From: Datisca glomerata
Taxonomy: Eukaryota > Streptophyta > Magnoliopsida > Cucurbitales > Datiscaceae
Length of the DNA: 64,000 bases
Direction: 5' to 3'
Assembly: GCA_003255025.1 (NCBI GenBank)
Contig: QANY01007259.1
Span: 44,992 to 108,991, forward strand
Part shown: in pieces, positions 1 through 11,353 of the stretch
How positions within the stretch are numbered: the first letter of the stretch is position 1
Layout: every line of letters begins with the position of its first letter
The notes under the pieces: generated by a model
What the model was told of the DNA's origin: nothing
Database searches by the model: none
What the model saw: the letters and a program-made list of their open reading frames with translations, nothing else
Program-made: the position numbers and the translations under genes

Positions 1-2263
1 TTTTAACCCCCACTCACACCTTAAACACACTAGACCCTAGTGTAACTACCAACTAATGTTATATACTCACTTTAAATCCCTCTTCTTCTCCATTTCTATT
101 TCACGAACCCCTCCCCTTGTAACCGTTGTTCTTCATCTCCTTCCTCAATGTCTCCTTTCCATCGTTTTAAGTCCACAAAGATTTTCCTCTCCAAGGCTCT
201 TCTCTATGATTCATCGTTGGCTCTGTCACTCTTCATTTGGAAAGTTTCTTTTCTCTTTTTTATTCTTTCTCTCTTTCCTCAATTCCCTTCCTTCTCTTAA
301 TTTCTAACCAGCGGAATGAATGGGTGTTTTGAACAGCGCGTTAAATCATTTTTATAAGTTTCAGATTAAATAGTTTTAATTAGTTTTTTTGTTTTGATTG
401 TTTACGCAATGGAATTTTATCATTTATTTAGGTAGACTTTAATTTTATTGATATTATATTTTTGGAGGCTTAGATATATACTAATATTGATAATAATTTT
501 GCTTAAAAAAAATTATGCTCTTGCGTTTCCTATACGACCTTTAAAACTTCATTTTATTGGTGGTTTATGCTTAATAAAAGGATTTCTTTTATATTTATTT
601 AAATTAAGAAATGTTTCTATTCTTTAAACAATATTTATTTTTGCATTTCACCCAAAGAACCGATTTGAATCTTTGATTGGAATTGTCGATGAAGCCTTTC
701 CCCTTCCTCTTCTTTCTTCTTCCCTTTCCCCTTATTTTCCCAATTCAGGTAGTTAACTGAGTCTTGTGGCCAGTCCAATCAGACCAGACCGACCATTCCA
801 ACCAAACTAAACCAAACTGACTAAATTAAACTAGACCAAACCAGTCTGACCGAATAAAACTAAACCAGTTCAGACCACCAGACCAAGTTGAACCTATATA
901 AACCGCTTGATAGTTTACACTGGTTTATTTTCCACCTCTTTATGGCCTCACTCACCCTCCTAGCTAGTTAAATAATTGTAGTTATTATATCAATAGGTTG
1001 TGATCTGAGATCCTTGGATTTCAGGTCATTAGTTGCTGAATTTAATTCGTATCAGTCCAAGTAGGTGGATTTACATAGTAATTCCGTCCATATGTTATAA
1101 ATGCAGCATATATAATGTAAAATTGTTTTTATTATTTCTTTTATGTTGCTCAATCTTATGCTCAAGTGTGCTATTTATTTTTTCATATCACGATGAAATT
1201 ATTTACTATGTTATATATGATTATATTTTAAGTTATGCACGTAATCTGTATATCGTTTATGTTCATGAACAAGTTATATGTTTACTCATGTATATGTAGT
1301 AATGTGAATTATGAACCTTAACTCAAGTAAATTGATATATAAACAAGTGGTAGACTTAGTCATGTCCCTCGGTAATCAAGTAATCATATTGTTCATGTTA
1401 TGTTATCAGTTATAGATTGGGTGTCACCATGTTCATGTTAGTGTCCTTAAGATTCAGATCACTTTAAGTGATAGCAAGTTTCAGGACACACAATCCATCA
1501 TGTTCACATTCACGTTACAAGTTTCATGTTACAAGTTCAAGTTCAAGTGTGAAAGAATTCTGGTTAGGTTATTAATCAGGGGATATGGTTAATTGAATTA
1601 TGATCAAGTAAGTACACGTATCAGCAAGTACATGTATCATTAAGTATAACTACAAGTTTAAGTTATATGTCAACCATGAAATCAGTTATGTTAATTACAA
1701 GTACTTTATGCTATTTAATAATGAAATGAATGTGTTTAATGAAAGTTGCATGAGTTATATGTTTACATTTATGTCATGTGAAGCTTATTAGTATGTGGGT
1801 TTACTTACTGAGTATTTTTAATACTCACCCCTCCATAGATGAATAAGTTGAAGTGATGGCAAGCAGCGTGAGTGAGGGACTGACATAGTCAGCAAAAATA
1901 GGAGATCATGAATATATCACATTAGAAATAGATTTTAATTTAATTGTAATTGATTCAAGAGTTTTTGAATTTTCACATTTTAGTCTTCAACAATATGTTT
2001 AGCTTTCATGTTTTATGGATTTTCGTACTCGACTTTATTACAAATTAATGAGTAACTGGCTAAAATTGGGAAAAATTAGGGTTTTCAATGTTAGGTGTTC
2101 TTTTAAAATAATTTTATGCTTCCATTATTTAATGTTAAAATTGGGAAAAATTAGGGTTTTCAATTTGAGAATTTTCTCCAATTAGGGTTTCAATTGAATT
2201 GAGGACTTTTAAATAACTGAAATTATATTTTTGTTTAACCCTCGGGGATTGGTTGTATCGGTT
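1..2263 (+). repeat. 5' LTR of gypsy element 1 (first ~30 bp outside window)
   Basis: The first 770 bases match 6903-7665, the 3' LTR of the same element, with many substitutions and small indels, so this is an old insertion. The 3' copy starts TGTAATACCCC about 30 bases before the point matching base 1, so the true LTR start lies just left of the window. The right edge is placed at the degenerate primer-binding site at 2264. Beyond 770 the two LTRs no longer match because the 3' copy is broken. Bases 770-900 hold a loose CCA/AAC-rich repeat (accaaac, accagacc). A length near 2.2 kb would suit a Tekay/Del-type chromovirus. Small open frames here (for example 56-307) are not genes. Confidence 0.75.
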
Positions 2264-2274
2264 TGGTAATAGAG
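2264..2274 (+). other. Degenerate tRNA primer-binding site of gypsy element 1
   Basis: TGGTAATAGAG resembles TGGTATCAGAG, the initiator-methionine tRNA site used by many plant LTR elements. It lies between the presumed LTR end and gag, and is followed by a leader containing 'ttttgtagacc', a common context in plant gypsy leaders. It sets the 5' LTR end, but the LTR's own terminal CA is not clear. Confidence 0.5.
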
Positions 2275-2479
2275 AAAATGTTTTAGATTTTGTAGACCTT
2301 TTTTAGTGAAAAATATGGCATGACGCTCACTCGTCTCCTCCATCACCTTGCAAGTTAGGTACGCACGCATGTTAAATGGGTTTAATTATTGATTTAGTAT
2401 GATGTGCTTTAGTTTCATTATGGTATGTTTGTTACGTTTATGTTATATTTATGTGATGAGATTAGGCTTTTGGTAGGTC

Positions 2480-3412
2480 ATGACTTTTGTGGGTAGCAGA
2501 GTAATGACTTCCCCTACTAGAAACAATAATCACGCGTCGATCGATCCTACTTTGAACCCTCCAACAACCATGATCGAAATGTTTCAAGAATTTTTGGAGT
2601 TGTTGAGGCAGACAGGGACGGCTCGCCCAACTCAACAACAACAACCGCAACAGACAAAAGTGATTGACATGCAACTGATCCACATATTCAGAAGGTTGAA
2701 CCCACCTGAATTTGAAGGTCAATCGTCTGATCCATTATTAGCTGATGAATGGATTACGAGATTGGAGCAGATCTTCTAGTTTATGTTTGTGTTCTGAGAT
2801 TCACAAGGTTGTTTATGCAAGTTTTATGTTGACACGAGAAGATAAAAAATGATGGGAGCTCACACAAAGGGCTCATGATATTGTGCATAATCTGGTGTCT
2901 TTGGATCAATTTAAAGAGCGGTTCTTCGAGAAGTATTTTATGATCATTGTCAAGATAAGTAAGGAGGCCGAATTTCTTAGGCTGGTGTACAGTAATATGA
3001 TTGTTGTTGATTATTAAAGGGATTTTGATGAATTATCTCGCTACGCCACACATTACATTGATAGCGAGATCAAGAAGGCTCAGCCATTTGAAAGGGGACT
3101 TCGTTCAGAGATAAAGGGTTTGATGTCACTCCATAAGCACACTACCTACGCAGCGGTGGTTGAAGAAGCCTTATTGATGGAACAGAATCTTCCATGTCGT
3201 GCACCACTATGGTCAGAGCAAATCATTTCATGGAGAGAGAAAACCTCAGAATTCTCACCCGAGTCCCCACAACGTAAAAAGGTAGGCAATAAAATCAAAT
3301 CCTTTGTGCACTGCATGTAACGTCAACCACAGTGGCCAGTGTTTTATGGCGAACAACATCTACTTTAAGTGCGAAAGACTGGGCATTACCTCAAGAAGTG
3401 CTTTTTACTTGC
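2480..3412 (+). pseudogene. gypsy element 1 gag, broken
   Basis: The capsid-type gag polyprotein packages the element's RNA into particles. The first readable frame starts with ATG at 2480 and runs 99 codons to a stop at 2779. It includes the typical gypsy capsid entry 'LNPPEFEG..DPLLADEWI' near residues 73-92. The capsid continues past that stop in a shifted frame (FKERFFEKYF, RDFDELSRYATHYI, FERGLRSEIKGLM) with a further in-frame stop near 3016. A degraded zinc knuckle follows at about 3355-3412 (CERLGHYLKKC after a frameshift, with the first Cys replaced by Phe). Several stops and frameshifts rule out a functional product. Protease and pol follow directly, as in a single gag-pol unit. Confidence 0.75.
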
Positions 3413-3543
3413 TCAATTACATAATAGCAGCGTCGCTGAAGATAGAGCAAAATGGAAGGCTTTCGCACTAACTTGCCAGGAAGCTAAACATTTAGATATA
3501 GTTGTGGCAGGTACATTACTTTTTTTGGACATTCATCGTTTAA

Positions 3544-3876
3544 TTGAATGATTCTAGATCTACACACTCTTTTATATCTTATTCGTTTGTGACTCATGCA
3601 TCATTTCTTGTTATGCCATTGGGTTTTGAGTTATGTGTTTCTACACCTTCTAGAGCTTTCATCCTAGCTAATAAGATGATAGAGAGTTATTCAATGATGA
3701 TAGCAGATCGTGTAATGTATGCTAGGCTTGTAGTCCTAGGGATGCATGATTTTGACATAATCTTAGGGATGGACTGGTTGGCTGCTAACTATGCCAACAT
3801 AGACTGTTACCGAAAGGAAGTTCAATTCCTACCTCCAGGTAAACCTAGCTTCAAGTTTAAGGGATCCCAAAAATGA
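3544..3876 (+). pseudogene. gypsy element 1 aspartic protease
   Basis: This is the retropepsin-like domain that cleaves the gag-pol polyprotein. The 110-residue frame opens with NDSRSTHSFIS, which aligns with the family active-site motif DSG[AS]THSF; the glycine after the catalytic Asp-Ser is Arg here, so the site is probably dead. Downstream, 'FDIILGMDWLAANYANIDC' is the conserved C-terminal part of plant gypsy proteases. It follows the gag zinc knuckle and precedes RT, in the usual order. The frame ends at a stop at 3874-3876. Confidence 0.8.
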
Positions 3877-3984
3877 CCTATACCGAAGGTTATATCTGCT
3901 TTGCACGCTTAACGCCCACTCAATCGTGGTAATTATGGTTACATAGCTTCTGTGGTGGATACAACTAAGACAAATGTGGATATT

Positions 3985-4770
3985 CAATCAGTTCCAGTCA
4001 TTTGTGAATTTTTGGATGTCTTTCCTGATGATTTGCTGAGACTTCCTCCTCTTCAGGGAAATTTTTTTTTGTATTGAGTTGGTACCAGCCACTGCCTTTA
4101 TATCCAAAGCTCCATATCGTATGACTCCTGCAGAGTTGAAAGAACTTAAGGATCAACTTGAAGAATGACTAGATAATGGTTTTATTAGACCCTGTGTTTC
4201 ACCTTGAGGTGCTCCTGTATTATTTGTCAAAAAGAAAGATGGATCGATGAGGCTATGCTGACTACAGGGAGTTGAATAGAGTCACTATCAAGAATAAGTA
4301 TTTGTCACCGCTCATTGAGGATTTATTTGATCAACTTCAGGGAGCAATAATATTCTTTAAGATTTATTTGAGATCACGTTACCATGTGCTTAGGATTCGA
4401 GATGGGGATATTCCTAAGACAACAATTCATACTCGTTACGACTATTACGAGTTTATAATGATGTCATTTGAATTAACTAATGCTCTGTCAGCCTTCATGG
4501 ATCTGATGAGTAGGGTGTTCAAAGAGTACTTGGATTCTTTTTTGATTGTCTTCATTGATTATCTTCTATTGATGACACACCAGTTATATGTCAAGTCCAC
4601 AAGTGTGAGTTTTGACTTTAACAAGTATTATTCCCTGGTCATGTGGTATCTCGAGATGGAATCTTCATTGACTCATCTAAGATTGAAGCGTTGGTTAGCT
4701 GGTCTCAACGGACAAATGTTAGGGAAGTTCATAGTTTTATGGGTCTAGCAGGATATTACAGGAAATTTGT
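3985..4770 (+). pseudogene. gypsy element 1 reverse transcriptase, several lesions
   Basis: Readable RT blocks include FPDD (about 4021), '[20 protein letters not shown]' (about 4108-4167), '[15 protein letters not shown]' (about 4209-4253) and '[14 protein letters not shown]'. The frame at 4272-4748 continues through the fingers and palm. The catalytic box normally reads F-[VI]-D-D; here it is VFIDY at about 4550-4564, and the sequence after it is deleted or shifted. Stops interrupt the chain at about 4166 and 4206, and there is a frameshift near 4255. RNase H follows in another frame, overlapping from 4643. The domain order PR-RT-RH-INT puts this in Ty3/gypsy rather than copia. It cannot encode an active enzyme. 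Confidence 0.8.
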
Positions 4771-5251
4771 TGAGGGTTTTGCAAATATCGTTGTTCCACT
4801 TAATCAATTGACCAAAAAGAATGTCACATTTACTTGGAAGACTGATTGTGATAAATGTTTTCAGAGCCTTAAACAAAAATTATTGTCAGCACTAGTGTTG
4901 ACCATTCCAGATGGTAAAAGTGACTTTATGATTTACAGTGACGCTTCCAAGAGAGGTTTGGGTTGTGTTTTAGTGTAACAGGAAAATGTCATAGCAAATG
5001 CTTGACATCAGCTCAAGCCTTATGAACATAACTATCCTACACACGATTTGGAGTTGGCTACAGTTGTATTTGCCCTCAAGATTTAGATACATTACTTGTA
5101 TAAATGTAAGTGCCAGATTTACACAGATCATAAGAGTCTTAAGTACTTTTTCAATCAAAAAGAGCTTAACATGAGGCAATGCTGTTGGTTGGAACTGGTG
5201 AAGGATTATGTCTGCGAGATCATTTATCACCCATGAAAGGAAATGTGCCAA
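4643..5251 (+). pseudogene. gypsy element 1 RT connection and RNase H
   Basis: The frame at 4643-4978 contains '[16 protein letters not shown]' and 'PLNQLTKKNVTFTWKTDCDK', the RT thumb/connection signature of gypsy elements. 'FMIYSDASKRGLGCVLV' follows, the start of RNase H with its first catalytic Asp. A stop at 4976-4978 ends that frame. RNase H homology continues weakly to about 5240 (HNYPTHDLELATVVFAL-like and [14 protein letters not shown] blocks in broken frames). RNase H removes the RNA strand after cDNA synthesis. The partial overlap with the RT frame reflects a frameshift, not a separate gene. Confidence 0.75.
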
Positions 5252-5445
5252 GATTCAACAGCTCTTATTACATCAACAGCTCATTCAACCGCTCGTATTA
5301 AATCTCAAGAGCATATCCTGGAGGATTTTAAATGTGCCAAGATTTAGGTATTGCTGAAAGACACTACAACGCAGTTAGCACGAATCACAGTTCAAACGTC
5401 ATTGCAGCAACGTGTTATTAATATGCACATAATTTAGACTCTGAG

Positions 5446-6320
5446 TTGCTTTTGATTCATAGTAAAGTGGGTTCGGACAAAAGACAAGGGTACGATGTTA
5501 GTAATGATTCAACTCTTTGCTTTCATGAGAGGCTTTGTGTTCTGAAGGATGCAGTCATTAGGCAGGAATTACTCACGGAGGCTCATAGTTCACTATACAT
5601 TTTGCACCCTGACAATACTAAGATGTATCATGATTTAAAGTTACATTATTGGTGGAATGTTATGAAGCGTGATACCACTGAGTTTGTTAGTAAGTATTTG
5701 GTGTGTTAGAAGATCAAGGCTTAGAGATAGAGACCATCTGGGGTTTTACAACCTTTAAGTATTCTTGAATGGAAGTAGGAGCATGTGACTATGGATTTCA
5801 TTTCAGGGCTACCGAGGATGATAAAAAGTTGTAACTCTATTTGGGTTGTCGTGGATCCTCTTACAAAGTTTACACACGTTTTGCAATGCAAGACTTCCTT
5901 TTCAGTGGAGGATTGGGCTCAGTTGTATGTATGAGAGATTGTCTGACTTCATGGGGTTCCGGTGTCTATTGTATCGGATCAGGATTTGAGGTGCACGTTA
6001 AATTTTTGGCGAAGTCTACAGAATTCTTTGGGTACTCGATTAAATTTTAGTACAGCTTTCCATCCACAATCTGATGAGGAATCTGAGCGAATGATTCAGA
6101 CATTGGAGGATATGCTTTGAGCTTATGTCTTGGATTTGTCTGGTAGTTGGGACGCACAGTTGGCACTTGAGAGTTTGCTTACAATAACAGTTACCAGGCG
6201 ATGATTGGTATGGCTCTGTTTGAGGCACTTTATAGTAAAAGGTGTCAGTCGCCAGTTCACTGGGATGAAGTTGGCGAACAGAATCTTTTTTGCTCTGACT
6301 TGGTTTAGTCTACCAATGAA
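5446..6320 (+). pseudogene. gypsy element 1 integrase
   Basis: Integrase inserts the element's cDNA into the genome. The frame at 5446-5709 carries the HHCC zinc-binding region (EAHSSLYILHPDNTKMYHDL, then WWNVMKRDTTEFVSKYLVC). The catalytic core follows in broken frames: 'EHVTMDFISGLPR' near 5773-5811, 'VVVDPLTKFTHV' near 5846, 'GVPVSIVSDQD' near 5950 and 'STAFHPQSDEESERMIQTLEDML' at about 6053-6118, where the family usually has GQ[ST]ER. At least three stops (about 5707, 5777 and 6118) and one frameshift are present. It lies in the expected place after RNase H. Confidence 0.75.
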
Positions 6321-6343
6321 ACTATTCAGAAAATCAAGATAGA

Positions 6344-6830
6344 ATGAAGACCGCTCAAAGAAAGCAAAATAATTATTCAGATGTTAGAAGAAAGGATCTC
6401 GACTTTGAAGTGGGTCATCACGTGCTTCTCAAAGTTGCGCTAATGAAGGGTGTTATGGGTTTTGGTCGTAAGGGGAAGCCGAGTCCCAGGTTTATTGGTC
6501 CTTTTGAGATTTTGGATCGTATCGGTCCTTTAGCTTACCGGCTCTCATTACCACCAGCAATTTCAGGTGTTTATAATGTGTTTCACATCTCAATACTATG
6601 CAAGTGTGTGCCTGATCCATTACATGTCCTTTATTTTGAACCCCTGCAAGTTAATGATGACATCACTTATTAGGAGAAGTCAGTCAGAGTTCTAAAGTGC
6701 AGGAATCAAACTTTTCATAACAGAACGATTCAGTTAGTTAAGTTTCTCTAGAGAAATCATCGGATCGAGGAATCAACATGGGAACAAGAAGCGGAGATAC
6801 ATGTCAAATATCCAGAGTTATTTCAATAAG
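6344..6830 (+). pseudogene. gypsy element 1 integrase C-terminus and chromodomain-like tail
   Basis: The 109-residue frame 6344-6673 matches the C-terminal integrase segment of chromoviruses: 'DFEVGHHVLLKVALMKGVM', 'GKPSPRFIGPFEILDRIGPL', 'VFHISILCK'. After the stop the frame reads on through 'SVRVLKCRNQTFHNRTIQLV', then 'NHRIEESTWEQEAEIHVKYP' and 'ELFQ', ending near 6825. That ending is the usual chromodomain-like tail of plant chromoviruses, which targets insertion to heterochromatin. Two stops (6673 and about 6751) show decay. The tail and the long LTR together suggest the Tekay/Del lineage; this is inferred from motifs only. Confidence 0.75.
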
Positions 6831-6859
6831 ATAAATTCCTTTCAAGAATGAAAGTTCTT

Positions 6860-6872
6860 AAGGATGGGAGAA
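6860..6872 (+). other. Polypurine tract of gypsy element 1
   Basis: AAGGATGGGAGAA immediately precedes the TGTAATACC that opens the 3' LTR. This is the expected plus-strand priming site for cDNA synthesis and fixes the 3' LTR start at 6873. Confidence 0.65.
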
Positions 6873-7665
6873 TGTAATACCCCAAGCATTATAAGGGGTC
6901 GATTTTAACCCCCCCCGCCCCCCACTCACACCTTAAACACACTACACCCTAGTGTAACCACCAACTAATGTTATTTACTCTCTTTAAATCCCGACCACTT
7001 CTTCTCCATTTCTATTTCACGAATCCCTCCCCTTGTAACTGTTGTTCTTCATCTCCTTCCTCAACGACTTCTTCCCATCGTTCGAAGTCCATGATTCATC
7101 GTTTCCCCTGTCCGTGATTTAGGTGTAAGTTTCTTTTTTGTTTTTTTATTCTCTCTATCTTGCCTCTATTTTCCTTCCTTCTCTTAATTTCTAACCAGCA
7201 GAATGAATGGGTGTTTTGAACAGTGGGTTAAATCATTTTTTTGTAAGTTTCAGTTCAAATAGTTTTAAATAGTTTTCCTATTTTGATTGTTTATGCAATG
7301 GAACTTTTTCATTTATTTGGGTAGAGTTTAATATTATTGATATTATCTTTTCGGTGGCCTAGATATATACTAATTTTGATTAGATTTTTGCTTCAAATAA
7401 GTTATGCTCATGAGTTTTCTATAGGACCTTTAAAGCATCATTTGATTGGTGGTTTATACTTAATAAAAGGATTTCTTTTATATTTGTTCAAATTAAGAAA
7501 TGTTTCCATTCTTTAAACATTTTTTATTTATGCATTTCACCTAAAGAATCGATTTAAATCTTTGATTGGAATTGTCAATGAGGCATTTTCCACTTCATCT
7601 TCTTTCTTCTTCCTTTTCCCCTTGTTTTATCGATTCGGGCAATGAACTGAGTCTTGTGGCCAGTG
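6873..7665 (+). repeat. 3' LTR of gypsy element 1, truncated
   Basis: It begins TGTAATACCCC after the polypurine tract and matches 1-770 base for base with many substitutions and some indels. The match stops after 'cttgtggccagt' (about 7663 here, about 770 in the 5' copy). About 1.5 kb of LTR sequence expected from the 5' copy is absent; unrelated palindrome-rich DNA follows. The copy has been broken by deletion or by a later insertion. Confidence 0.75.
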
Positions 7666-7840
7666 CAGTAGTCTACATGATGAGTATAATAATGTCGTGT
7701 AGCCATCATCTAGACTACACGATGGCTACACTAGCATCATGTAATCTACACGACGTGTACATTAGGGTCGTGTAGACTACGTGTATACTACACGATGGTT
7801 ACATTCGCATCATGTAGCCATCGTGTAGTGTACATGATTT
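7666..7840. repeat. Cluster of short palindromes built on TACACGATG/CATCGTGTA
   Basis: Within about 170 bases the words CTACACGA, TCGTGTAG, GATGGCTAC and GTAGCCATC recur on both strands. A clear hairpin is GTGTAGCCATC at 7698-7708 paired with GATGGCTACAC at 7721-7731 (perfect 11-bp arms, 12-base loop). A second imperfect pair is CACGATGGTTAC near 7791 with GTAGCCATCGTG near 7816. It starts exactly where the gypsy 3' LTR breaks off. I do not recognise it as a named element. Confidence 0.6.
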
Positions 7841-8769
7841 TCTAGTTGTTCTTTTACCAAGTTGATGAATTCACTTGACTGATTAGTTAGACGTGAACAC
7901 ATTAGCTGATGCAAATTAGTTAAGGAATGAGAAATTTTGAATATTTTACTCTGTGGTATGAATTTCAAATTACGATCTAAAATAATAGCATATATTGTGT
8001 AAGTACTGTAACAAGAATGAGAGAGATCTAGAGAGGAGGAGATATTACCTTCGCAGAAAGATCTGAGAGCAGGGAAATCCTAGTGGTTGAAAATCACTTG
8101 CCCAAGAAGCAAAAACTCTTCAACGACAGAAAAAGTTGGACGATGGAGAGAGAGAGAGAGAGAGAGAGATAAATGACGGAGAGAGAGATGGACGATGGAC
8201 TGGACGACGGTGGAGACAGGCTAGAGAAAGAGCCTGAGTTTGGTGAAGAAGAAGAAGAAATCTTGCTTCCTTTCGTTGTTCGCAGTGGAGATTGGAGGAG
8301 AAATCGTTCATGGTAGAGATTTGGGTTCCCTAGAGCTTAAGCTTCTAAGCTTCTGTTCAAGCTTTCGACGAAGAAGAAGTGGAAAGCTTCCTTTGGGAGC
8401 TTTAAAAAAAATATTAACCTGCAACCATGGCAACGGGTGATGGAAATTTTCCAACCCTTTGGTGATCTAATGGATGGGAATCTCCCTGCCTCATCCAACG
8501 GCTAGGATTAATCCGGACATCCATGCCGTTCAAAAACTCACGACATGGTATGAAATTTTACAACTCAATTTTCAGCACCAAATATCAAAGCTATACACTT
8601 CTCTACTTTTATACTTGTATTTTTTACCTCTCTCATCCTAATTTTTTATCATCTGGTATCAACATTTCATGGAAACCAATGTTTCATTCAGTTCAACACA
8701 ACCTACCATACCAATTTTCTGTGGTAGAGGGTATGGTGTTTAGAGTACTAAAATGAATACCCTTTTTAT
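7841..8769. other. No recognisable gene; possible decayed LTR or UTR material
   Basis: This stretch has a (GA)n tract at 8146-8169 and purine-rich sequence around it (8010-8400), with no convincing open frame. The segment at 8455-8700 (about 'tgatctaatggatggga', 'catccaacggctagg', 'actcacgacatgg') has the feel of a retroelement LTR, but I found no partner copy in the window. Short frames at 8120-8311 (minus) and 8240-8440 (plus) overlap the GA tract and are low complexity. Confidence 0.4.
8146..8169. repeat. (GA)n microsatellite
   Basis: An uninterrupted run of GA dinucleotides, 12 units long, lies in purine-rich surroundings. A shorter GAGAGAGA run follows at about 8180. Confidence 0.9.
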
Positions 8770-9430
8770 ACCCAAGATACGTGGAAATTGCTGGAAAGAT
8801 GTTACTTAGAAAAAGAGATTCAACAGAGACTCTCAAAGTGAAGTGTATTAAGACAATCAAATAGTAGTATGCAAGCTTAACTTAGAGTCACAGTAAGAAA
8901 TATGTGCAGAAAAACAAAAGAGAAAGGGAAGAGGAATAGAAACTCAGAGAATTTATCCTAGTTCAGTTCATAATGAGTGAACCTACATCCAACAGTTGTA
9001 ATCAATCAATCTACTATGAATATTGTGTTTTTACAGGAGATCAAACTACAAAAAATAGATTACTAAGTAAATTGAAGAAATTCCTGATACTGAACAATAC
9101 TCCAAACCCGTGCAATATAGCTTGCTCGAGCTTGATTCACGCTGTCATCGAGTCGTCTTCTTAATATAACACTCCTGGCTTTTTGTATCTCGTGTCTCTC
9201 TCATTCCTCCAAGAGAGAGAAACTCTCCTTATACTTGGCTCTAACCGAATGCATCATGAGCAATGACTGCAAGATGCTTCTTTAGTCAATAACAAAGCTC
9301 TAATTGCATTTTTTTAACTTATTATGCCACCTCAACATTAGTTAAACAACAATGATAACTCATTGCCAGCTCATTGATGAGTCACCACTCACATTTTTCC
9401 ACGTTGACTCTTTAATGAGCTTATTACCTT
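8770..9430 (-). repeat. Probable 3' LTR region of minus-strand copia element 2
   Basis: This lies immediately downstream, in minus-strand sense, of the copia RNase H that ends near 9540, so a 3' LTR is expected. The sequence has no open frame. A purine-rich stretch on the minus strand around 9392-9407 followed by TGACTCATC could be the polypurine tract and LTR start, but no second LTR copy is in the window, so the borders are guesses. Confidence 0.35.
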
Positions 9431-9539
9431 CATATACTGAGAGATTGACACCAGTTTTACTAACTTCTCAATTAGTAATCATATTAGTAACTTTAATCAA
9501 GCTCAAACATTTTTGAAACTTGATTCCTGTTATTGATTT

Positions 9540-10190
9540 AGTTAACATATTTGTAGGATTATCTATGAATCTTTTCCACCTTAACCTTACCTCCTTGTAT
9601 CACTTCTCTGATGAAGTGAAATTTGATGTCAATGTGTTTTTTGTTCTCTCATGATACATTTGATTTTTACTCAAGTGTATGGTGCTTTGATTATCACAAA
9701 ACACCTTAACTTGATGCTATTTCATACAAAACCATAAAGCTTCCTTTATAGCCTATCTCAAAGCTATATATTCTGCCTGAGTGGTTGAAAGGGCTACAAT
9801 AGGTTGTAAATTTTCCTTCCAACTCACAGTACACTCGAAGAGTTTAAATACAAAACCACTTAGTGACCTTCTTTTGTCTAAATCATCTGCATAATCTGAG
9901 TAAACAAGGCCTATCAGACCTTCATCATCATCTTGATTCTTCCGGTAGGTTAAACCATACATAATCGTATCTCTCAAGTACCTAAAGATCCATTTAATTA
10001 CAGGCCAATGACCTTTCCCTAGATTTGCCATAAACCAGCTGACTATACTTGTTGCATGTACAAGATATGGTCTTGTGCAAACCATTGAGTACATCAAACT
10101 ACAAAATGCACTGGAATAAGGTATTTTACACATCTCACATTTTTCATGATTGCTAATAGGTGACATATCAGAAGAGAGCTGTTAAAGGTG
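9540..10190 (-). pseudogene. copia element 2 RNase H
   Basis: Reading the minus strand, the 137-residue frame 10166-9753 contains 'PYSSAFCSLMYSMVCTRPYLVHA', 'HWPVIKWIFRYLRDTIMYGL', 'GLVYSDYADDLDKRRSLSGF' and 'VSWKENLQPIVALSTTQAEY'. This is the standard copia RNase H block with the first catalytic Asp and the 'LSTTQAEY' Glu motif. Homology continues past the first stop to about 9540, with 'KVFCDNQSTIHLSKNQMYHE' near 9660 and a short 'HFI-like' terminus. Stops show it is inactive. It is the C-terminal part of the same polyprotein as the RT upstream. Confidence 0.8.
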
Positions 10191-10870
10191 TTTGGATTTC
10201 CTTTGAGTTTTCATTTCAAACCTATCAAGAATCTTGAGAATGTAGTACCTTATGAAATAAACAAAGTGCTATTCTTTTGTTTTCTTGATATTTCCATTTC
10301 TAGAATCCTTTTGGCAGCACCTAAGTCCTTCATTTCAAATTCACTACTAAGTTTTCTTTTCAGTTTCTGTATCTCAACAGAATCTATAGATGCTATAAGC
10401 ATATCATTTAAATATAGGAGCAAGAAAATCCCTACACTCACAGCGACCTATTTGAAATAAACATAGTTATCAAACATATTTCTACTATATCCATTTTTTA
10501 GCATAAATTCATCAAATCTGAGATACCATTGTCTTGTGGACTGTTTTAAAACATATAAAGATTTATGAAGTAAACATACCTTATTCTCCTTTTTCTTTAC
10601 TTTCAAAACCCTCTGGTTGTGACATGATTATCTGTTTATTAGGATTTCCATGAAGAAATGTTGTCTTTACATCCATTTGTTGGAGATTCCTATCAAAATA
10701 AGTGACTAAGGCTAATAATACCCTTATTGAGGTATGCTTCACTATTGGTGAGTAGACTTCATTGTAGTTTATACCCTCACATTGAATAAAACCTTTGCTA
10801 CAAGTCTTTCCTTATACACTGGTTTTGAATGGTCAAGTACATTTTCTTTCTGGTTTGCCTTCAGTGATCC
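10190..10870 (-). pseudogene. copia element 2 reverse transcriptase
   Basis: The minus-strand frame 10441-10250 reads 'LLLYLNDMLIASIDSVEIQKL' and 'EFEMKDLGAAKRILEMEISR'. The first corresponds to the RT catalytic box Y-[VA]-D-D-[MI]-L; it is YLNDML here, with one catalytic Asp replaced by Asn. Upstream (10450-10860 on the minus strand) RT blocks resembling 'CEGINYNEVYSPIVKHTSIR' and 'MDVKTTFLHGNPNKQIIMSQ' are visible in broken frames. Several stops and frameshifts are present. PR-INT-RT-RH order is confirmed by the integrase at higher coordinates. Confidence 0.75.
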
Positions 10871-10876
10871 CATCTC

Positions 10877-11353
10877 TTAATTCATAGCTGTCAACCACTG
10901 ATTTCTATCTTTTTTGGAGATTGCCTCCTTAAAATTTCTTGGGTCTGAATCACATAAATCTTCAGAAACCAAAAGTGCAAAAGAAATCAGGTCTGCATAC
11001 CCATACCTCATAGGTGCTCTGTGATTCCTCCTCTCTCTATCTCTAGCCAGTTGGTAACCATTTAGATCTTGTTGATCTTGATAGATTTCTTCTTCTTCTA
11101 CATCATCTTGCATATTGTTCTCATCATTTTACTGTTGGTGAAAGCAATCTGAACCTCTTAATTCCACCTCAATTCTAGCTTCATCAATGTTTGTTTTGTG
11201 TGAGCTTTCTTCAATTTCTTTGGCACTCTCCATGAACATCTCATCCTTCTTAAACACTACATCTCTACTATTGAAATTGAAACATCTTGAAGAGCTTCCT
11301 TCTTGGTACCACAACTTACACCCCTTTACACCATCAGGATAGCCAAGAAACAT
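10877..11353 (-). pseudogene. copia element 2 integrase C-terminus and INT-RT linker
   Basis: The minus-strand frame 11353-11129 begins 'MFLGYPDGVKGCKLWYQEGS' and includes 'RDVVFKKDEMF', the conserved copia segment after the integrase core (usually FLGY..GVKGY[RK]LW, then RDV.F.E). The next frame, 11113-10877, holds an acidic linker, then 'RRNHRAPMRYGYADLISFAL' and 'DPRNFKEAISKKDRNQWLTA', which leads into RT (usually EP.[ST]F.EA....W..AM). The two frames are separated by a single stop near 11129. Confidence 0.8.

Noticed and set aside
56..307. 83-codon frame at the start
   Set aside because: It lies in the LTR, is Phe/Leu/Ser low complexity, and the matching stretch of the 3' LTR does not keep it.
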